In this document: positions 52,224 through 60,569 of the stretch, one piece after another
How the letters are laid out: each line of letters opens with the position of its first letter
Numbering within the stretch: the stretch's first letter is position 1
From: Clostridium sp. OF09-36
Lineage (GTDB): Bacteria > Bacillota > Clostridia > Lachnospirales > Lachnospiraceae
NCBI RefSeq assembly: GCF_003481985.1
Contig: NZ_QUMD01000002.1
Span: forward strand, 186,001 to 250,000
Length of the DNA: 64,000 nt
Direction of reading: 5' to 3'
Made by a program: the position numbers and the translations under genes
Notes under the pieces: model-generated
The model's input: the letters and a program-made list of their open reading frames with translations, nothing else
What the model was told of the DNA's origin: nothing
Databases searched by the model: none

Positions 52224-53087
52224 TTGGAACTCAGACAATTAGAATACTTTCGTGCTATTGTAGATGCCGGGACGATCAGCGGTGCTGCCCGGGAACTCCA
52301 TATGACACAGCCACCGCTCAGCTACCAAATGAAAATGCTGGAAGAAGAATTGCAGGTTTCCCTGTTTTTGCGCGGAAGCAAGCGGGTACAGCTGACAGAA
52401 GCCGGCAAAACCCTTTACGAACAGGCAGGAAATCTTCTGATGCTCTCCGACCTTACCAAACGCGAGGTAACAAAATCTGCCCAGGCTGCAACGCTTCATA
52501 TCGGAATGACACCCTCTACGGTTTCCCTTATGTCGGATTATCTACTCCGTTTCGCGAAAAAATATCCGCAGATCCGCTTCGATGTACATGAAGGTTCGAC
52601 GTTTACGCTGAAAGACCAGCTTGAAAACCGTCAGATTGACGTAACAACGCTAAGAACCCCCATTATGCTAAACGGATGCGAAACACGTACACTCGCCAAG
52701 GAAACCCTGCTTGCCATGGCAAATGTCAACGATCCGCTCCTCCAGAACCGTGGTTCCATTAGCCTGCAGGAGCTTTCTGAGCAGCCTCTGATCTTATCCC
52801 ACCGCTACCGGAAATATATGCTCTCTGCCTTTGAGCAGGCAGGACTCATCTGCGATATTTATCTTGCATGCGAAGATGCACGTACAGCTATGATCATGGC
52901 CGAAAAAGGACTTGGCATAGCCATTTTGCCGGAATCCATGAAAAACCAGTCCTCCAGCTTAAAAGCATGCGCCATCACAGGCGCCGACCTGGCAACAGAA
53001 GTGCTCCTCGTATGGAGAAAAGGAAGACTGCCGGCGGAGGTACAGGATTTTCTAGAGACGAATTTCATCGGAAAAACAGAGTTTTAG
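52224..53087 (+). CDS. LysR-family transcriptional regulator
   Basis: A 287-residue regulator starting with TTG at 52224, 8 bases after AAAGGTGAGG. The N-terminal HTH (MELRQLEYFRAIVDAGTISGAARELHMTQPPLS, landmarks LEYFRAIVDAG and MTQPPLSYQ) and the periplasmic-binding-like effector domain (LHIGMTPSTVSLM, AMIMAEKGLGIAILPES) are intact. It is divergent from the MATE pump and likely controls it. Its 3' end overlaps that of the convergent protease gene by 4 bases, leaving no room for a terminator. Confidence 0.92.
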   Translation: MELRQLEYFRAIVDAGTISGAARELHMTQPPLSYQMKMLEEELQVSLFLRGSKRVQLTEAGKTLYEQAGNLLMLSDLTKREVTKSAQAATLHIGMTPSTVSLMSDYLLRFAKKYPQIRFDVHEGSTFTLKDQLENRQIDVTTLRTPIMLNGCETRTLAKETLLAMANVNDPLLQNRGSISLQELSEQPLILSHRYRKYMLSAFEQAGLICDIYLACEDARTAMIMAEKGLGIAILPESMKNQSSSLKACAITGADLATEVLLVWRKGRLPAEVQDFLETNFIGKTEF

Positions 53088-54790
53088 ACAAGATATTTTG
53101 GTATGCTATTCGAAACACACAAACCCCCATACCCCACCAGCGGGTTCGGATACTCCGCAATCCCCGGAAGCTTTTTCGCCCCGCGTCTCAAATAAGCCTT
53201 CACCTTCTCCCCATACAAAAACGGATCATTTCCATTCACGATTCCCCACTGCATCAGAAGCGCTGCCGAACCCACGACAACCGGTGTCGCAAATGAGGTA
53301 CCTGTGACGGACTGGTAGCCTCCATTCACCGCCGGAGCCATGATTCCGACTCCGGGAGCAGCAAGATCCGGCTTGACCTGATTGGTCAAGCGCGTAAATC
53401 CGCGCCCGGAAAAATCCGCATAGGAATTGTAATAGCTGTTATAAGCTCCTACCGTGATGACCTTCGATGCTGTAGACGGAATCGTCAGTGTCGTATCGGG
53501 TGTCGGCCTGAGAAAACGGGTAGCTGTATTTAAAACTCTGGCAGAGGGAAGCCAGAAATCATACTGTCCGCGCACCAAACTTACCGGTCTTAAAAAGAAC
53601 GTCCAGATTCCTTCTTCCACATAATTTCCTTCATCCGGAATGAAATCAAAATAAATTTCCTGCGCCGCGCTGTAGGGTCCCGGTTTCCCGTAATATAACA
53701 GAATCTGGGTACTGCGGTAGCGGAAACGTGCCGGACCCAGATTTTCTGAAAACGGACCAAACTGTTCTCCCGATGGTGCCTGCAGGCTGATCTCAAACTG
53801 ATCACTATAAGACTTCCAGAGCTGGATACTGAAGCTGCTTTCATACGCAGAAACCGTAAATTCCACTGTTTCTGTTGTCCGCATCTGCAAAATACCAGAT
53901 GTATGACCACTCGCGGCGCCTTCATTTCCGCTTCCCACCACAATCGTCGTCCGACCGTAATTGCCAATGTCATCTAAAAAAGTTTCCAGAAGACTGGTTC
54001 CGTCGTGAGAGCCATAGGTATTTCCAAAGCTGATATTGATCACCAATGGCAAAAACCGGTCTGCAGCAAACGAAACAGCATAGTTCACGGCCCGCATTAA
54101 TTCTGTTGTGCGAGGAAAGCCACAGGGTCTGGCAGTCCCAAGCTTCACGACCAAAAGATCGCTTTCATAGGCAATTCCGCGATATCCGGAATCGAGACCC
54201 GCCGCGATCCCCGCAACCGCAGTTCCATGGCCGCTCACATCCACAGAAGGAACGATCTGTCTGGCTGCAGCCCTGTTTCCGCTTTCTAAAGCCGTATTGA
54301 TCTCTTCGGATGTATAAATGCGATTCTGGGTCTGATCCCACAGTTCCAGGATTCTTGTGGAACCGTCCTCCTTTCGGAAGACTTCGTGAAAATAATCGAT
54401 CCCGGAATCCAGCACTGCGATCAAAACTCCGCGTCCGCTTAAGTTCGGTGGTGCTTCCTGCAAAATATTCACACAAGAGGCTGTCTTTGCCTGATTGATG
54501 GCAAAGAACAGCCTCTTCGGTTTTTCGATGTATTCAATTTGTGGAAGCGCACTGATGAGTGGTATCTGGCTTTCTTTCACAGTAAGAATCGCATATTCAT
54601 TGCGCATCTCCTCCACGGAAGCGCCAAGGTTTCTCACCTCATCCAGATTTCCCGAGTACTTCACGATCAGCTCCCAGGTGTTTTCTTCCGGGTCAAATCC
54701 AGTTTCTAATTCCGAGGAACGGCTTCGTTCCTCCGGGCTTGTATCAAGGGAAAGATTCAAAAGATTTTCCAGTTTCTGGTTCGTCGGCAT
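53084..54790 (-). CDS. Csp-like subtilisin-family protease
   Basis: A 568-residue S8 protease with the intact triad Asp128 (VLDSGID), His188 (SGHGTAVAGI) and Ser499 (GTSFATP). It lacks a signal peptide, has an N-terminal segment typical of the Csp group (residues 1-95) and an inserted jelly-roll-like domain between the His and Ser regions, as in the germination proteases CspA, CspB and CspC, which process SleC in spores. No csp partner or sleC is adjacent. Family membership is firm; a germination role is inference. It ends within the LysR gene. Confidence 0.85.
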   Translation of the reverse strand: MPTNQKLENLLNLSLDTSPEERSRSSELETGFDPEENTWELIVKYSGNLDEVRNLGASVEEMRNEYAILTVKESQIPLISALPQIEYIEKPKRLFFAINQAKTASCVNILQEAPPNLSGRGVLIAVLDSGIDYFHEVFRKEDGSTRILELWDQTQNRIYTSEEINTALESGNRAAARQIVPSVDVSGHGTAVAGIAAGLDSGYRGIAYESDLLVVKLGTARPCGFPRTTELMRAVNYAVSFAADRFLPLVINISFGNTYGSHDGTSLLETFLDDIGNYGRTTIVVGSGNEGAASGHTSGILQMRTTETVEFTVSAYESSFSIQLWKSYSDQFEISLQAPSGEQFGPFSENLGPARFRYRSTQILLYYGKPGPYSAAQEIYFDFIPDEGNYVEEGIWTFFLRPVSLVRGQYDFWLPSARVLNTATRFLRPTPDTTLTIPSTASKVITVGAYNSYYNSYADFSGRGFTRLTNQVKPDLAAPGVGIMAPAVNGGYQSVTGTSFATPVVVGSAALLMQWGIVNGNDPFLYGEKVKAYLRRGAKKLPGIAEYPNPLVGYGGLCVSNSIPKYLV

Positions 54791-54889
54791 AACAATGTTC
54801 CAACCTATAAACCGTTCACATTTTTCAGTATTCTATGCGCTGGATTTCACTATGATGAATCAAGCAAAAAATCGATATCATTTTTTCGT

Positions 54890-55132
54890 TCCTTCCCTAC
54901 TCACCTTCAAAACCCCTGCATCTTTTAAAATCTGCAGGTGATGCGAAACCGTCGGTCTTGAAAGATGCGTCTTTTCCGTGATTTCATTGACCCGCACTCC
55001 AGAGCAGTTTCACATTTTCATCATTTCCAGGATCATGTGCTGCCGGTTTTTGTCGCCCAGCGCAATCAGAATCTTCCTGCTTTTTTCAAAATCAGCCGCC
55101 AGCTGCTCAATCTGTTCTTTTGCGTCCATCAT
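54890..55132 (-). pseudogene. Decayed ArsR-family regulator
   Basis: Reading from ATG at 55132, a short helix-turn-helix gene starts AKEQIEQLAADFEKSRKIL and LIALGDKNRQHMILEMMKM, then meets an in-frame TGA at about 55012, and resumes in frame as NCSGVRVNEITEKTHLSRPTVSHHLQILKDAGVLKVSREG, ending soon after by another stop. The LSRPTVSHHL helix is typical of ArsR proteins. The 5' end overlaps the chimera reading frame. Two lesions make it a pseudogene. Confidence 0.75.
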
Positions 55133-55356
55133 TTTACCTTATGTCCGGTAACTGCTTCAAAATGATACTTGGCGATTCCAAGGTCGATCTTGGAATAAAA
55201 GCCTCTGAGTGATTTTGCTGTTACTGTTCCATCTTTCAGTTCAAAGAAAAATTTCTGCTGGTTCTCTACTAATCCGGAACCTGCTGCCAAAGCATTCGGA
55301 GGTGTTCCCTGCGGAAGCATACAGGCAAAACCACAGGAGAAAATAATGTTCATCAA
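55129..55356 (-). pseudogene. Chimeric remnant of a transporter and a reductase
   Basis: A 75-codon frame. The first third (SCGFACMLPQGTPPNALAAG) resembles the C-terminal helix motif TPPNA of SLC13/DASS dicarboxylate transporters; the rest (TVTAKSLRGFYSKIDLGIAKYHFEAV) resembles the DXGIAXXHFE region of nitroreductase-type flavoproteins. It looks like a deletion fusion of two genes. Both assignments are from memory and partial. Confidence 0.5.
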
Positions 55357-55370
55357 AAGGAGTTTTTATT

Positions 55371-55970
55371 ATGAATTCACAAACCAGTAAATCTCTCACT
55401 GAGGGAAGTCTCTACCGGCATCTGTGTACCCTGGCACTTCCTCTGATCCTCGGAAATATCCTGCAACAGTTTTACAATACCATCGATGCGTTCGTCATTG
55501 GCCGCTTCGCGGGAACCGGTGAATTTGCCGCAATCGGCATCGCGGGAACGGTCATGAATCTGTTTTTGTTCGCTCTTGTTGGGGTATGCACCGGTTTTTC
55601 CAGCCTGCCTGCATCGTTTATCTGCTTCACAGTCATAGGGAACTGCTGTTTCAAAAAAAAGACTGCCAGCTTGTCCCGGACAGACTCCGGGAAACCCTGC
55701 ATTTTGGCTCCGTCACAGCGCTGCACCAGTCTGGCCTTTACATCGGAAAAATGCTGGTACAGGGCGCTGTCAACACGGGCGGCACTGACCTGATCGCAGC
55801 TTACACTGCTGCCACGCGCGTGGAGGGCTTCGCAAATTCCTTTGGAGACAGCGGCTCCGCAGCCATATCACACTGCGCGTGATTCTCTCCTGGATCTTGA
55901 TTGGGCAGTATCAGCTGAAAGCGGTGGCTGTCGCTACCGGAATCGGCTGGGTGCTGGTGAATGTGTTCTA
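55371..55970 (+). pseudogene. Decayed MATE efflux gene
   Basis: The start has AAAAGGAG 8 bases upstream, and the first 80 residues (SLYRHLCTLALPLILGNILQQFYNTIDAFVIGRFAG) are a clear MATE N-terminus, given here by landmarks ALPLILGNILQQFY and IDAFVIGRF. The reading then breaks, jumps to another frame for LHQSGLYIGKMLVQGAVNTGGTDLIAAYTAATRVEG, and ends with fragments (VAVATGIGWVLVNVF). Large parts are missing. It is a pseudogene. Confidence 0.85.
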
Positions 55971-56024
55971 GAGTATGATGCTGAGACGAAGTAACAAAAA
56001 ATAACAAAGTATAAAACGTCCTTT

Positions 56025-56044
56025 TGCAACTATTATTAGTTGCA
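56025..56044. promoter_or_regulatory. Palindromic operator in the hicB promoter
   Basis: TGCAACTA and TAGTTGCA are perfect 8-base arms around 4 bases. They overlap the -35 element of the promoter, the position expected for autorepression by HicB. Confidence 0.6.
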
Positions 56045-56068
56045 CTTTTCTTGATCACAGCGTATAAT
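56040..56068 (+). promoter_or_regulatory. Promoter of the hicB unit
   Basis: TTGCAC (56040-56045) and TATAAT (56063-56068) are exactly 17 bases apart, with the first base overlapping the operator palindrome. A start codon follows 22 bases on. Confidence 0.75.
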
Positions 56069-56089
56069 ATAATTAACGGGGGATATATT

Positions 56090-56164
56090 ATGGGACAAAA
56101 AGAATTAAAATCTTATCAGATTAAGCAGTTGATAGAAATTTTGGAACAGGAGGGACTCATATGA
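56090..56164 (+). CDS. 24-codon reading frame preceding hicB (truncated HicA or microprotein)
   Basis: The frame encodes MGQKELKSYQIKQLIEIL plus EQEGLI, 24 residues, and is translationally coupled to hicB through an ATGA overlap. The site GGGGG precedes the start. In most hicAB loci a toxin gene hicA of about 60 residues occupies this position; here only a helix-like N-terminal fragment remains. It may be a truncated HicA or simply a leader peptide; the identity is uncertain. Confidence 0.45.
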   Translation: MGQKELKSYQIKQLIEILEQEGLI

Positions 56165-56507
56165 ATAACACCATTCAGTACAAAGGCTATATCGGCAGCG
56201 TTGAATTTTCCGAAGAAGATGGTATTTTTTATGGAAAAGTCATGGGCATTCGTTCTCTGATTCTTACGAAGGCGAGAGTGCTAAGGACCTTCTTGATGAT
56301 TTTCACAGCGCTATCGATGATTATCTGGAAACCTGCAAAGTTGAAGGAAAAGAGCCTGAGATTGCTTTTAAGGGTAGCTTCAATATCCGCCTTTCTCCTG
56401 AGCTTCACAAAAAACTATTCATTTACACAACTGCTCACCAAATGTCCATAAACAAGTATATCGAAAATACTTTGGAAAATTCTCCAGCAGCACACGTTAT
56501 CGTTTAA
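56161..56507 (+). CDS. hicB: HicB-family antitoxin, one-base frameshift
   Basis: The first frame gives YKGYIGSVEFSEEDGIFYGKV and leaves frame after IRSLI. The conserved reading continues in another frame as SYEGESAKDLLDDFHSAIDDYLETC and ends with a ribbon-helix-helix domain (GSFNIRLSPELHKKLFIYTT, then MSINKYIENTL). One T appears to be missing at about 56259-56263. Repaired, the protein has about 115 residues. HicB neutralises HicA and represses the operon. A terminator follows at 56515. Confidence 0.82.
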
Positions 56508-56514
56508 GTATTTT

Positions 56515-56549
56515 CCCGCCCAGTTATAATAACTGAGCGGGATTTTTTT
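56515..56549 (+). terminator. Terminator of the hicB unit
   Basis: CCCGC-CAGTTA and TAACTG-GCGGG pair around 3 bases and are followed by a run of seven T. Confidence 0.9.
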
Positions 56550-56611
56550 CGTAGCAATCCACTGTTTCTTTTGGTCTTTTTTCTATTTATTTTTCTGTAA
56601 TTTCTTGTTTG

Positions 56612-58228
56612 TTATATTGCGTACAGCTTCCTATATTTTTCCTCGAGATACTCCACGTAATACCGCGGCTCAAAATCCTCCCCGGTCATATCCCTTAAAA
56701 TTTCCCGGCTGGTCTTCATCTTTCCATAGCGGTGTACATGTATTTTCAAATACTCCCGGATCACATCCAGCCGTCCTTCCTCCAGAAGTTTTTCAAAATC
56801 CATTTCTTTTTTCATCTGTACCAGCATCTGTGCGCCAAAGGCACTTCCAAGAGCATACGACGGGAAATATCCGAAGGATCCCTGCGCCCAGTGTATGTCC
56901 TGCAGCACACCTTCTGCATCATTTTCCGGACGGATACCAAGATATTCTTCATATTTATCAGCCCAGAGTTTCGGAAGTCCTTTTACATCCAGATTTTTCT
57001 CGATCAGCATTTTTTCCAGTTCATAACGAACCAGAACGTGAAGACTGTAGGTCAGCTCATCCGCTTCGGTGCGGATCAGCCCCGGTTGTACTTTGTTGAT
57101 GGCGCGGACAAACATTTCCCGCCCTACGCCCTTTAACTGCTCTGGGAACAGCTCTTTCAGCTTGCCGTATACCGGGATCCAGAAAGCTTCGCTCCGACCG
57201 ATAATATTTTCGAAGAAACGGGACTGGGATTCGTGCATCCCCATAGAAGTTCCCTGCCCTGCCGGTGTCTGGCTCAGCCGGTCATCGATACCAAATTCAT
57301 AGATGGCGTGTCCGCTCTCATGAATCACGGAAAATGCCGAGGAATCCACACGGGATTTGTAGTGCGTCGTGATGCGCACATCACGGTTATGAAGGTTGGT
57401 TGTAAAGGGATGTGCACTGACTGCCAATACTCCTTTGGAAAAATCAAAGCCCACATAGTTTGCCAGATACTCTGCCAGCTCGCGCTGTTTTTCTTTCGGA
57501 TAATCTCCATCCAGAAAATCGTCCTGGACGCGGACTGGACTTTCCATAACCTGTTTTAAGAGCGGAACAATATGCTCTTTCAAAAGACCAAAGAATTCAT
57601 CCAGCCTTTCCATGGTAAAACCTGGTTCAAAAGAATCCAGCATGACATCGTAAAGCTTCTGCCCTTCTTTCTGACGGTAAGAGGCGAATTTTTTCTGGTA
57701 ATCGATGATTTCCTGCAAAACCGGCGCAAAAGCTTCAAAATCGTTTTCTTTCCGTGCTTTGGTCCAGATACGGGTCGATTTTGCAGTCAGTTCCTGATAA
57801 GCGCGGTATTCTTCCGGCGGAATGCAGGAGACTTCCTCGATCTCGCGCTTTGCGGCTTTCAAGATAGCACGGCGGATGTTTTCTTCCGTAAGTTCTGTAT
57901 CATCTGTCCTCGTGGAACATGCCGCTCCATTTTCTGCCGTCTGCAGATGTTCTTTTTCTTTCGTTTTCCCGTCCGAAACCGTTTTTCTGCTTTCCTCCAG
58001 TTCATCTAAGCATCGGTCCACCAGTTCTTTCACCCGCGGATCCATCATGATTCGCTGATAAGAAGCGGAGAGCACGCCCTGCATCCGGGCAGTGCGGCTT
58101 CCTGCTGCTTCGGGAGCCAGCGTCTCATCGTCCCACTCAAACAGGATCAGGGCAGTCTGATATGCCTGAGCCTCTTCTAAATACTTCATCAGTTCTTCGT
58201 AATCTGAATTTTTGTTTTCTGTATTCAT
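56612..58228 (-). CDS. M32 metallocarboxypeptidase
   Basis: A 538-residue zinc carboxypeptidase (family M32, TaqCP-like) that trims residues from peptide C-termini. The zinc motif HESGHAIYE lies in the middle, with HTT-type and conserved TRGG-type neighbours (SAHPFTTNLHNRDVRITTHY). A charged insert (around DGKTKEKEHLQTAENG, residues 75-110) is not usual. The start at 58228 has AGGAGG upstream; earlier in-frame ATGs are not at a suitable distance. It follows a gene-poor stretch. Confidence 0.94.
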   Translation of the reverse strand: MNTENKNSDYEELMKYLEEAQAYQTALILFEWDDETLAPEAAGSRTARMQGVLSASYQRIMMDPRVKELVDRCLDELEESRKTVSDGKTKEKEHLQTAENGAACSTRTDDTELTEENIRRAILKAAKREIEEVSCIPPEEYRAYQELTAKSTRIWTKARKENDFEAFAPVLQEIIDYQKKFASYRQKEGQKLYDVMLDSFEPGFTMERLDEFFGLLKEHIVPLLKQVMESPVRVQDDFLDGDYPKEKQRELAEYLANYVGFDFSKGVLAVSAHPFTTNLHNRDVRITTHYKSRVDSSAFSVIHESGHAIYEFGIDDRLSQTPAGQGTSMGMHESQSRFFENIIGRSEAFWIPVYGKLKELFPEQLKGVGREMFVRAINKVQPGLIRTEADELTYSLHVLVRYELEKMLIEKNLDVKGLPKLWADKYEEYLGIRPENDAEGVLQDIHWAQGSFGYFPSYALGSAFGAQMLVQMKKEMDFEKLLEEGRLDVIREYLKIHVHRYGKMKTSREILRDMTGEDFEPRYYVEYLEEKYRKLYAI

Positions 58229-58252
58229 ATCGTCCTCCTGAGCCATCATCAT

Positions 58253-58573
58253 CCAATGTTTTTATTTTTTCCTTCTTCCACTGATCCTATTCTGCTGTAA
58301 CATCGTTTCTGCTGTTTGCAAGCTCTGATTCTGCTGTTACCGGTTCCTCAAGCGTCTCTTTTGTCGCTTTTCTTCCGGAAAGTACTGTTTTGTCGTGTGA
58401 TCCCTGTCTTGTCGTACGTTTTGTCGCGTATTTTTTCTTGTATTTTCCCTTGGATTTTCCTATGAAATTCTCTTGGTAGTTTCTCTTCTATCTCGTTTTT
58501 AATCTTATCTCTTATGTTGTTCCACATGGTAAATCAGAAGACGCTTCTCTGACGTCTTTTCGTCATGCAATGT
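58253..58573. other. 320-base interval without a clear gene
   Basis: Only weak signals are seen. On the minus strand a 59-codon frame (58348-58527) encodes a very basic, Lys-rich peptide (MWNNIRDKIKNEIEEKL) but has no ribosome-binding site; a second minus frame reads EELEEPVTAESELANSR-like residues without a start. The region is purine-rich on the minus strand. Neither frame is supported well enough to call. Confidence 0.4.
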
Positions 58574-60400
58574 TTATCCCCGGTATCGGTTTAGTGCTGC
58601 AAACACCTCCTGGATTCTCGGCCTTGCAAGTCCACCCGGCACATAGGATCCGGTTAAATGGTTCCAGCCCTTTGCCGCATACTGTGTTTCCAGTTCTTTC
58701 GCAATCTGGCACAATGTCCTCTTTCCGTCTGCAAGCTGCTCCAGCGCATAGCGGGTCAGATAGGCAAGCGCCGCGGTCTGCTCTGAGTCCGCAAGCTGTT
58801 CTACATAGCGCAGGTCTACGGTTTCGCGGTCGAGCGAGAACGAATCTTTGCCGAATATTTTCACCTTGCTGCGTTCCTGTGTACGACCTGCACCGTGTCC
58901 ACGTTTTCCGCCGCGTTCCTGTGCTACATCCACGCTGCGTCCACTTTTTTCGCTGTGTCCCTGCATATAGCCTGAGCCTGCCTCACCTTCTCCCATGCCC
59001 TTCGCATCGCTCATTGTCCGCACTGCACCGGAAGTTTCTTTCCCATACGCCACCGTAAACTCTGGCAATACAAAACCAGGCGTCTCCGTTCTCGGTGCCT
59101 TATGCTCCTTGCAGAGTGCCTTCACCCGGTTTGTAATATCCACCGGGCGGTAGCAGTCCATCTGAATGATCTGGTCTGCAATATAGAAAAAGGCTCCGGA
59201 ACTTCCTGCTACCAGAATGGTTGAGATCCCGGCCTTTTCATATAAGTCCCGTGCCCGCTCCAGAAACGGGGTGATCGGTTCTTTTTCCCGGCTGATGACC
59301 TGCTGCATAAAGTCATCGCGCACCATAAAGTTGGTCGCAGAGGTATCTTCGTCGATGAGGAAAAGTCTGGTCCCGGCTTCGATTCCTTCCACAACCCCCG
59401 CCGCCTGGGAAGTGCTTCCGCTGGCATCGGTGGTGGAAAAGCTTCTGGTGTCCTTGCGGTTTGGCAGATCGTTGATAAATAATGAAATATCCGTATTTTT
59501 GATGGAGCGTCCTTCCTCTGCACGCAGCTTTACTGCCGTGTCATCCGCCAGGACAAACTCCCGTCCATCTCCCGCGATGTGGTTGTAAACGCCCATCTGC
59601 AAAGCAGAAAGCAGAGTTGATTTTCCATGGTAGCCGCCTCCCACGATGAGGGTAATGCCCTCCGGCACCACCATCCCGCGGATTTCGCCGTGATGCGGCA
59701 GCACAAAAGAAGCTTCCATGCTCTTTGGGGAAAGGAACGGCACACTTTCCTTCATAGGCTGGTCGGAAACACCGCTTTTGCGTGGTAAGATAGCTCCGTT
59801 TGCCACGAATGCAGCCAGCTTTCGCTCCCGCAGCTGTCTGCGCAGTTCCTCCTGGTCTTCTGCTATCCATACGGCCTCCTGCACTGCCCGGCGGTCCAGA
59901 TTCTTTGCAACAAAGCTCTTTTCCACTGCCTTTGGCAGAAACTCAAACAGGATCTTTTCCAGCCCGCCCGCATCGATGGTACGTCCAAATGCCGGAAATC
60001 CCACATGAAAGCGCACCGTAATGGTGTCACGGCTGATTTCACAGGCACTGCGCTCTAAAACCTCCTGACCGCAGCGGCTGATAGAAATCAGACCGCTCTT
60101 GCCAGAGCCCTTTGTCTGGAAGCTGAAGCGCTCTGTCTGGGCATAAAACAGCCTCGTCAGATGATCCTGCAAAGCAACACGCTTGCACACCCGGTCCCGC
60201 AGGTTTTCCGCAAAGCCAGATACCTTCCACGGGATTTCCACATGAACCGAAGAAGGGGACGCAAAAGGATCTCCCTGGACATGGTCGATCACCAGAATAT
60301 AGCTTCCAAACTGATATGCCCCGGCCAGTGCTTTGTATGCCGGATAGCTTTTCCGGTCAATGCCCCGCAGCATCGTGCGAAGTTCATTGGATGATTTCAT
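58574..60400 (-). CDS. ABC-class ATPase of unknown function (COG3044-like)
   Basis: A 608-residue protein of the predicted ABC-class ATPase family. The Walker A motif GGGYHGKST is at residues 254-262, with a QMGVYNHIAGDGRE helix after it and a Walker B-like LFLIDEDTSATNFM. The N-terminal 200 residues bind an unknown partner. A linker around residues 470-520 (GYMQGHSEKSGRSVDVAQERG) is low complexity and basic. The start at 60400 has GAGGAG 6 bases upstream. Members occur in many Clostridia; the role is unknown. Confidence 0.85.
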   Translation of the reverse strand: MKSSNELRTMLRGIDRKSYPAYKALAGAYQFGSYILVIDHVQGDPFASPSSVHVEIPWKVSGFAENLRDRVCKRVALQDHLTRLFYAQTERFSFQTKGSGKSGLISISRCGQEVLERSACEISRDTITVRFHVGFPAFGRTIDAGGLEKILFEFLPKAVEKSFVAKNLDRRAVQEAVWIAEDQEELRRQLRERKLAAFVANGAILPRKSGVSDQPMKESVPFLSPKSMEASFVLPHHGEIRGMVVPEGITLIVGGGYHGKSTLLSALQMGVYNHIAGDGREFVLADDTAVKLRAEEGRSIKNTDISLFINDLPNRKDTRSFSTTDASGSTSQAAGVVEGIEAGTRLFLIDEDTSATNFMVRDDFMQQVISREKEPITPFLERARDLYEKAGISTILVAGSSGAFFYIADQIIQMDCYRPVDITNRVKALCKEHKAPRTETPGFVLPEFTVAYGKETSGAVRTMSDAKGMGEGEAGSGYMQGHSEKSGRSVDVAQERGGKRGHGAGRTQERSKVKIFGKDSFSLDRETVDLRYVEQLADSEQTAALAYLTRYALEQLADGKRTLCQIAKELETQYAAKGWNHLTGSYVPGGLARPRIQEVFAALNRYRG

Positions 60401-60427
60401 ACTATTCTCCTCATATACGCGATTACC

Positions 60428-60474
60428 GGACGTCTGGCTGCAGAATTCTCTGCTTTGCACAAACGTCCGGCAAC
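60428..60474. repeat. Nested inverted repeat upstream of the ABC-class ATPase
   Basis: The outer arms CCGGACGT and ACGTCCGG enclose the inner palindrome GCAGA-GAAT-TCTGC (minus strand). The outer pairing is imperfect in spacing but striking. It could be an operator or a processed stem; no T run follows. Confidence 0.45.
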
Positions 60475-60569
60475 CATTTTTCTGATCAGAAGTGCAGCAA
60501 AATTCCTACCTGTAAACAGTAACATTTTCCCAATATTACAACCAGGGAAAACCGCACTTCATCGATCTT

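Noticed and set aside
58348..58527. 59-codon Lys-rich frame as a real small gene
   Set aside because: It has no ribosome-binding site and its Lys and Glu content reflects purine-rich DNA; mentioned only in the interval note.
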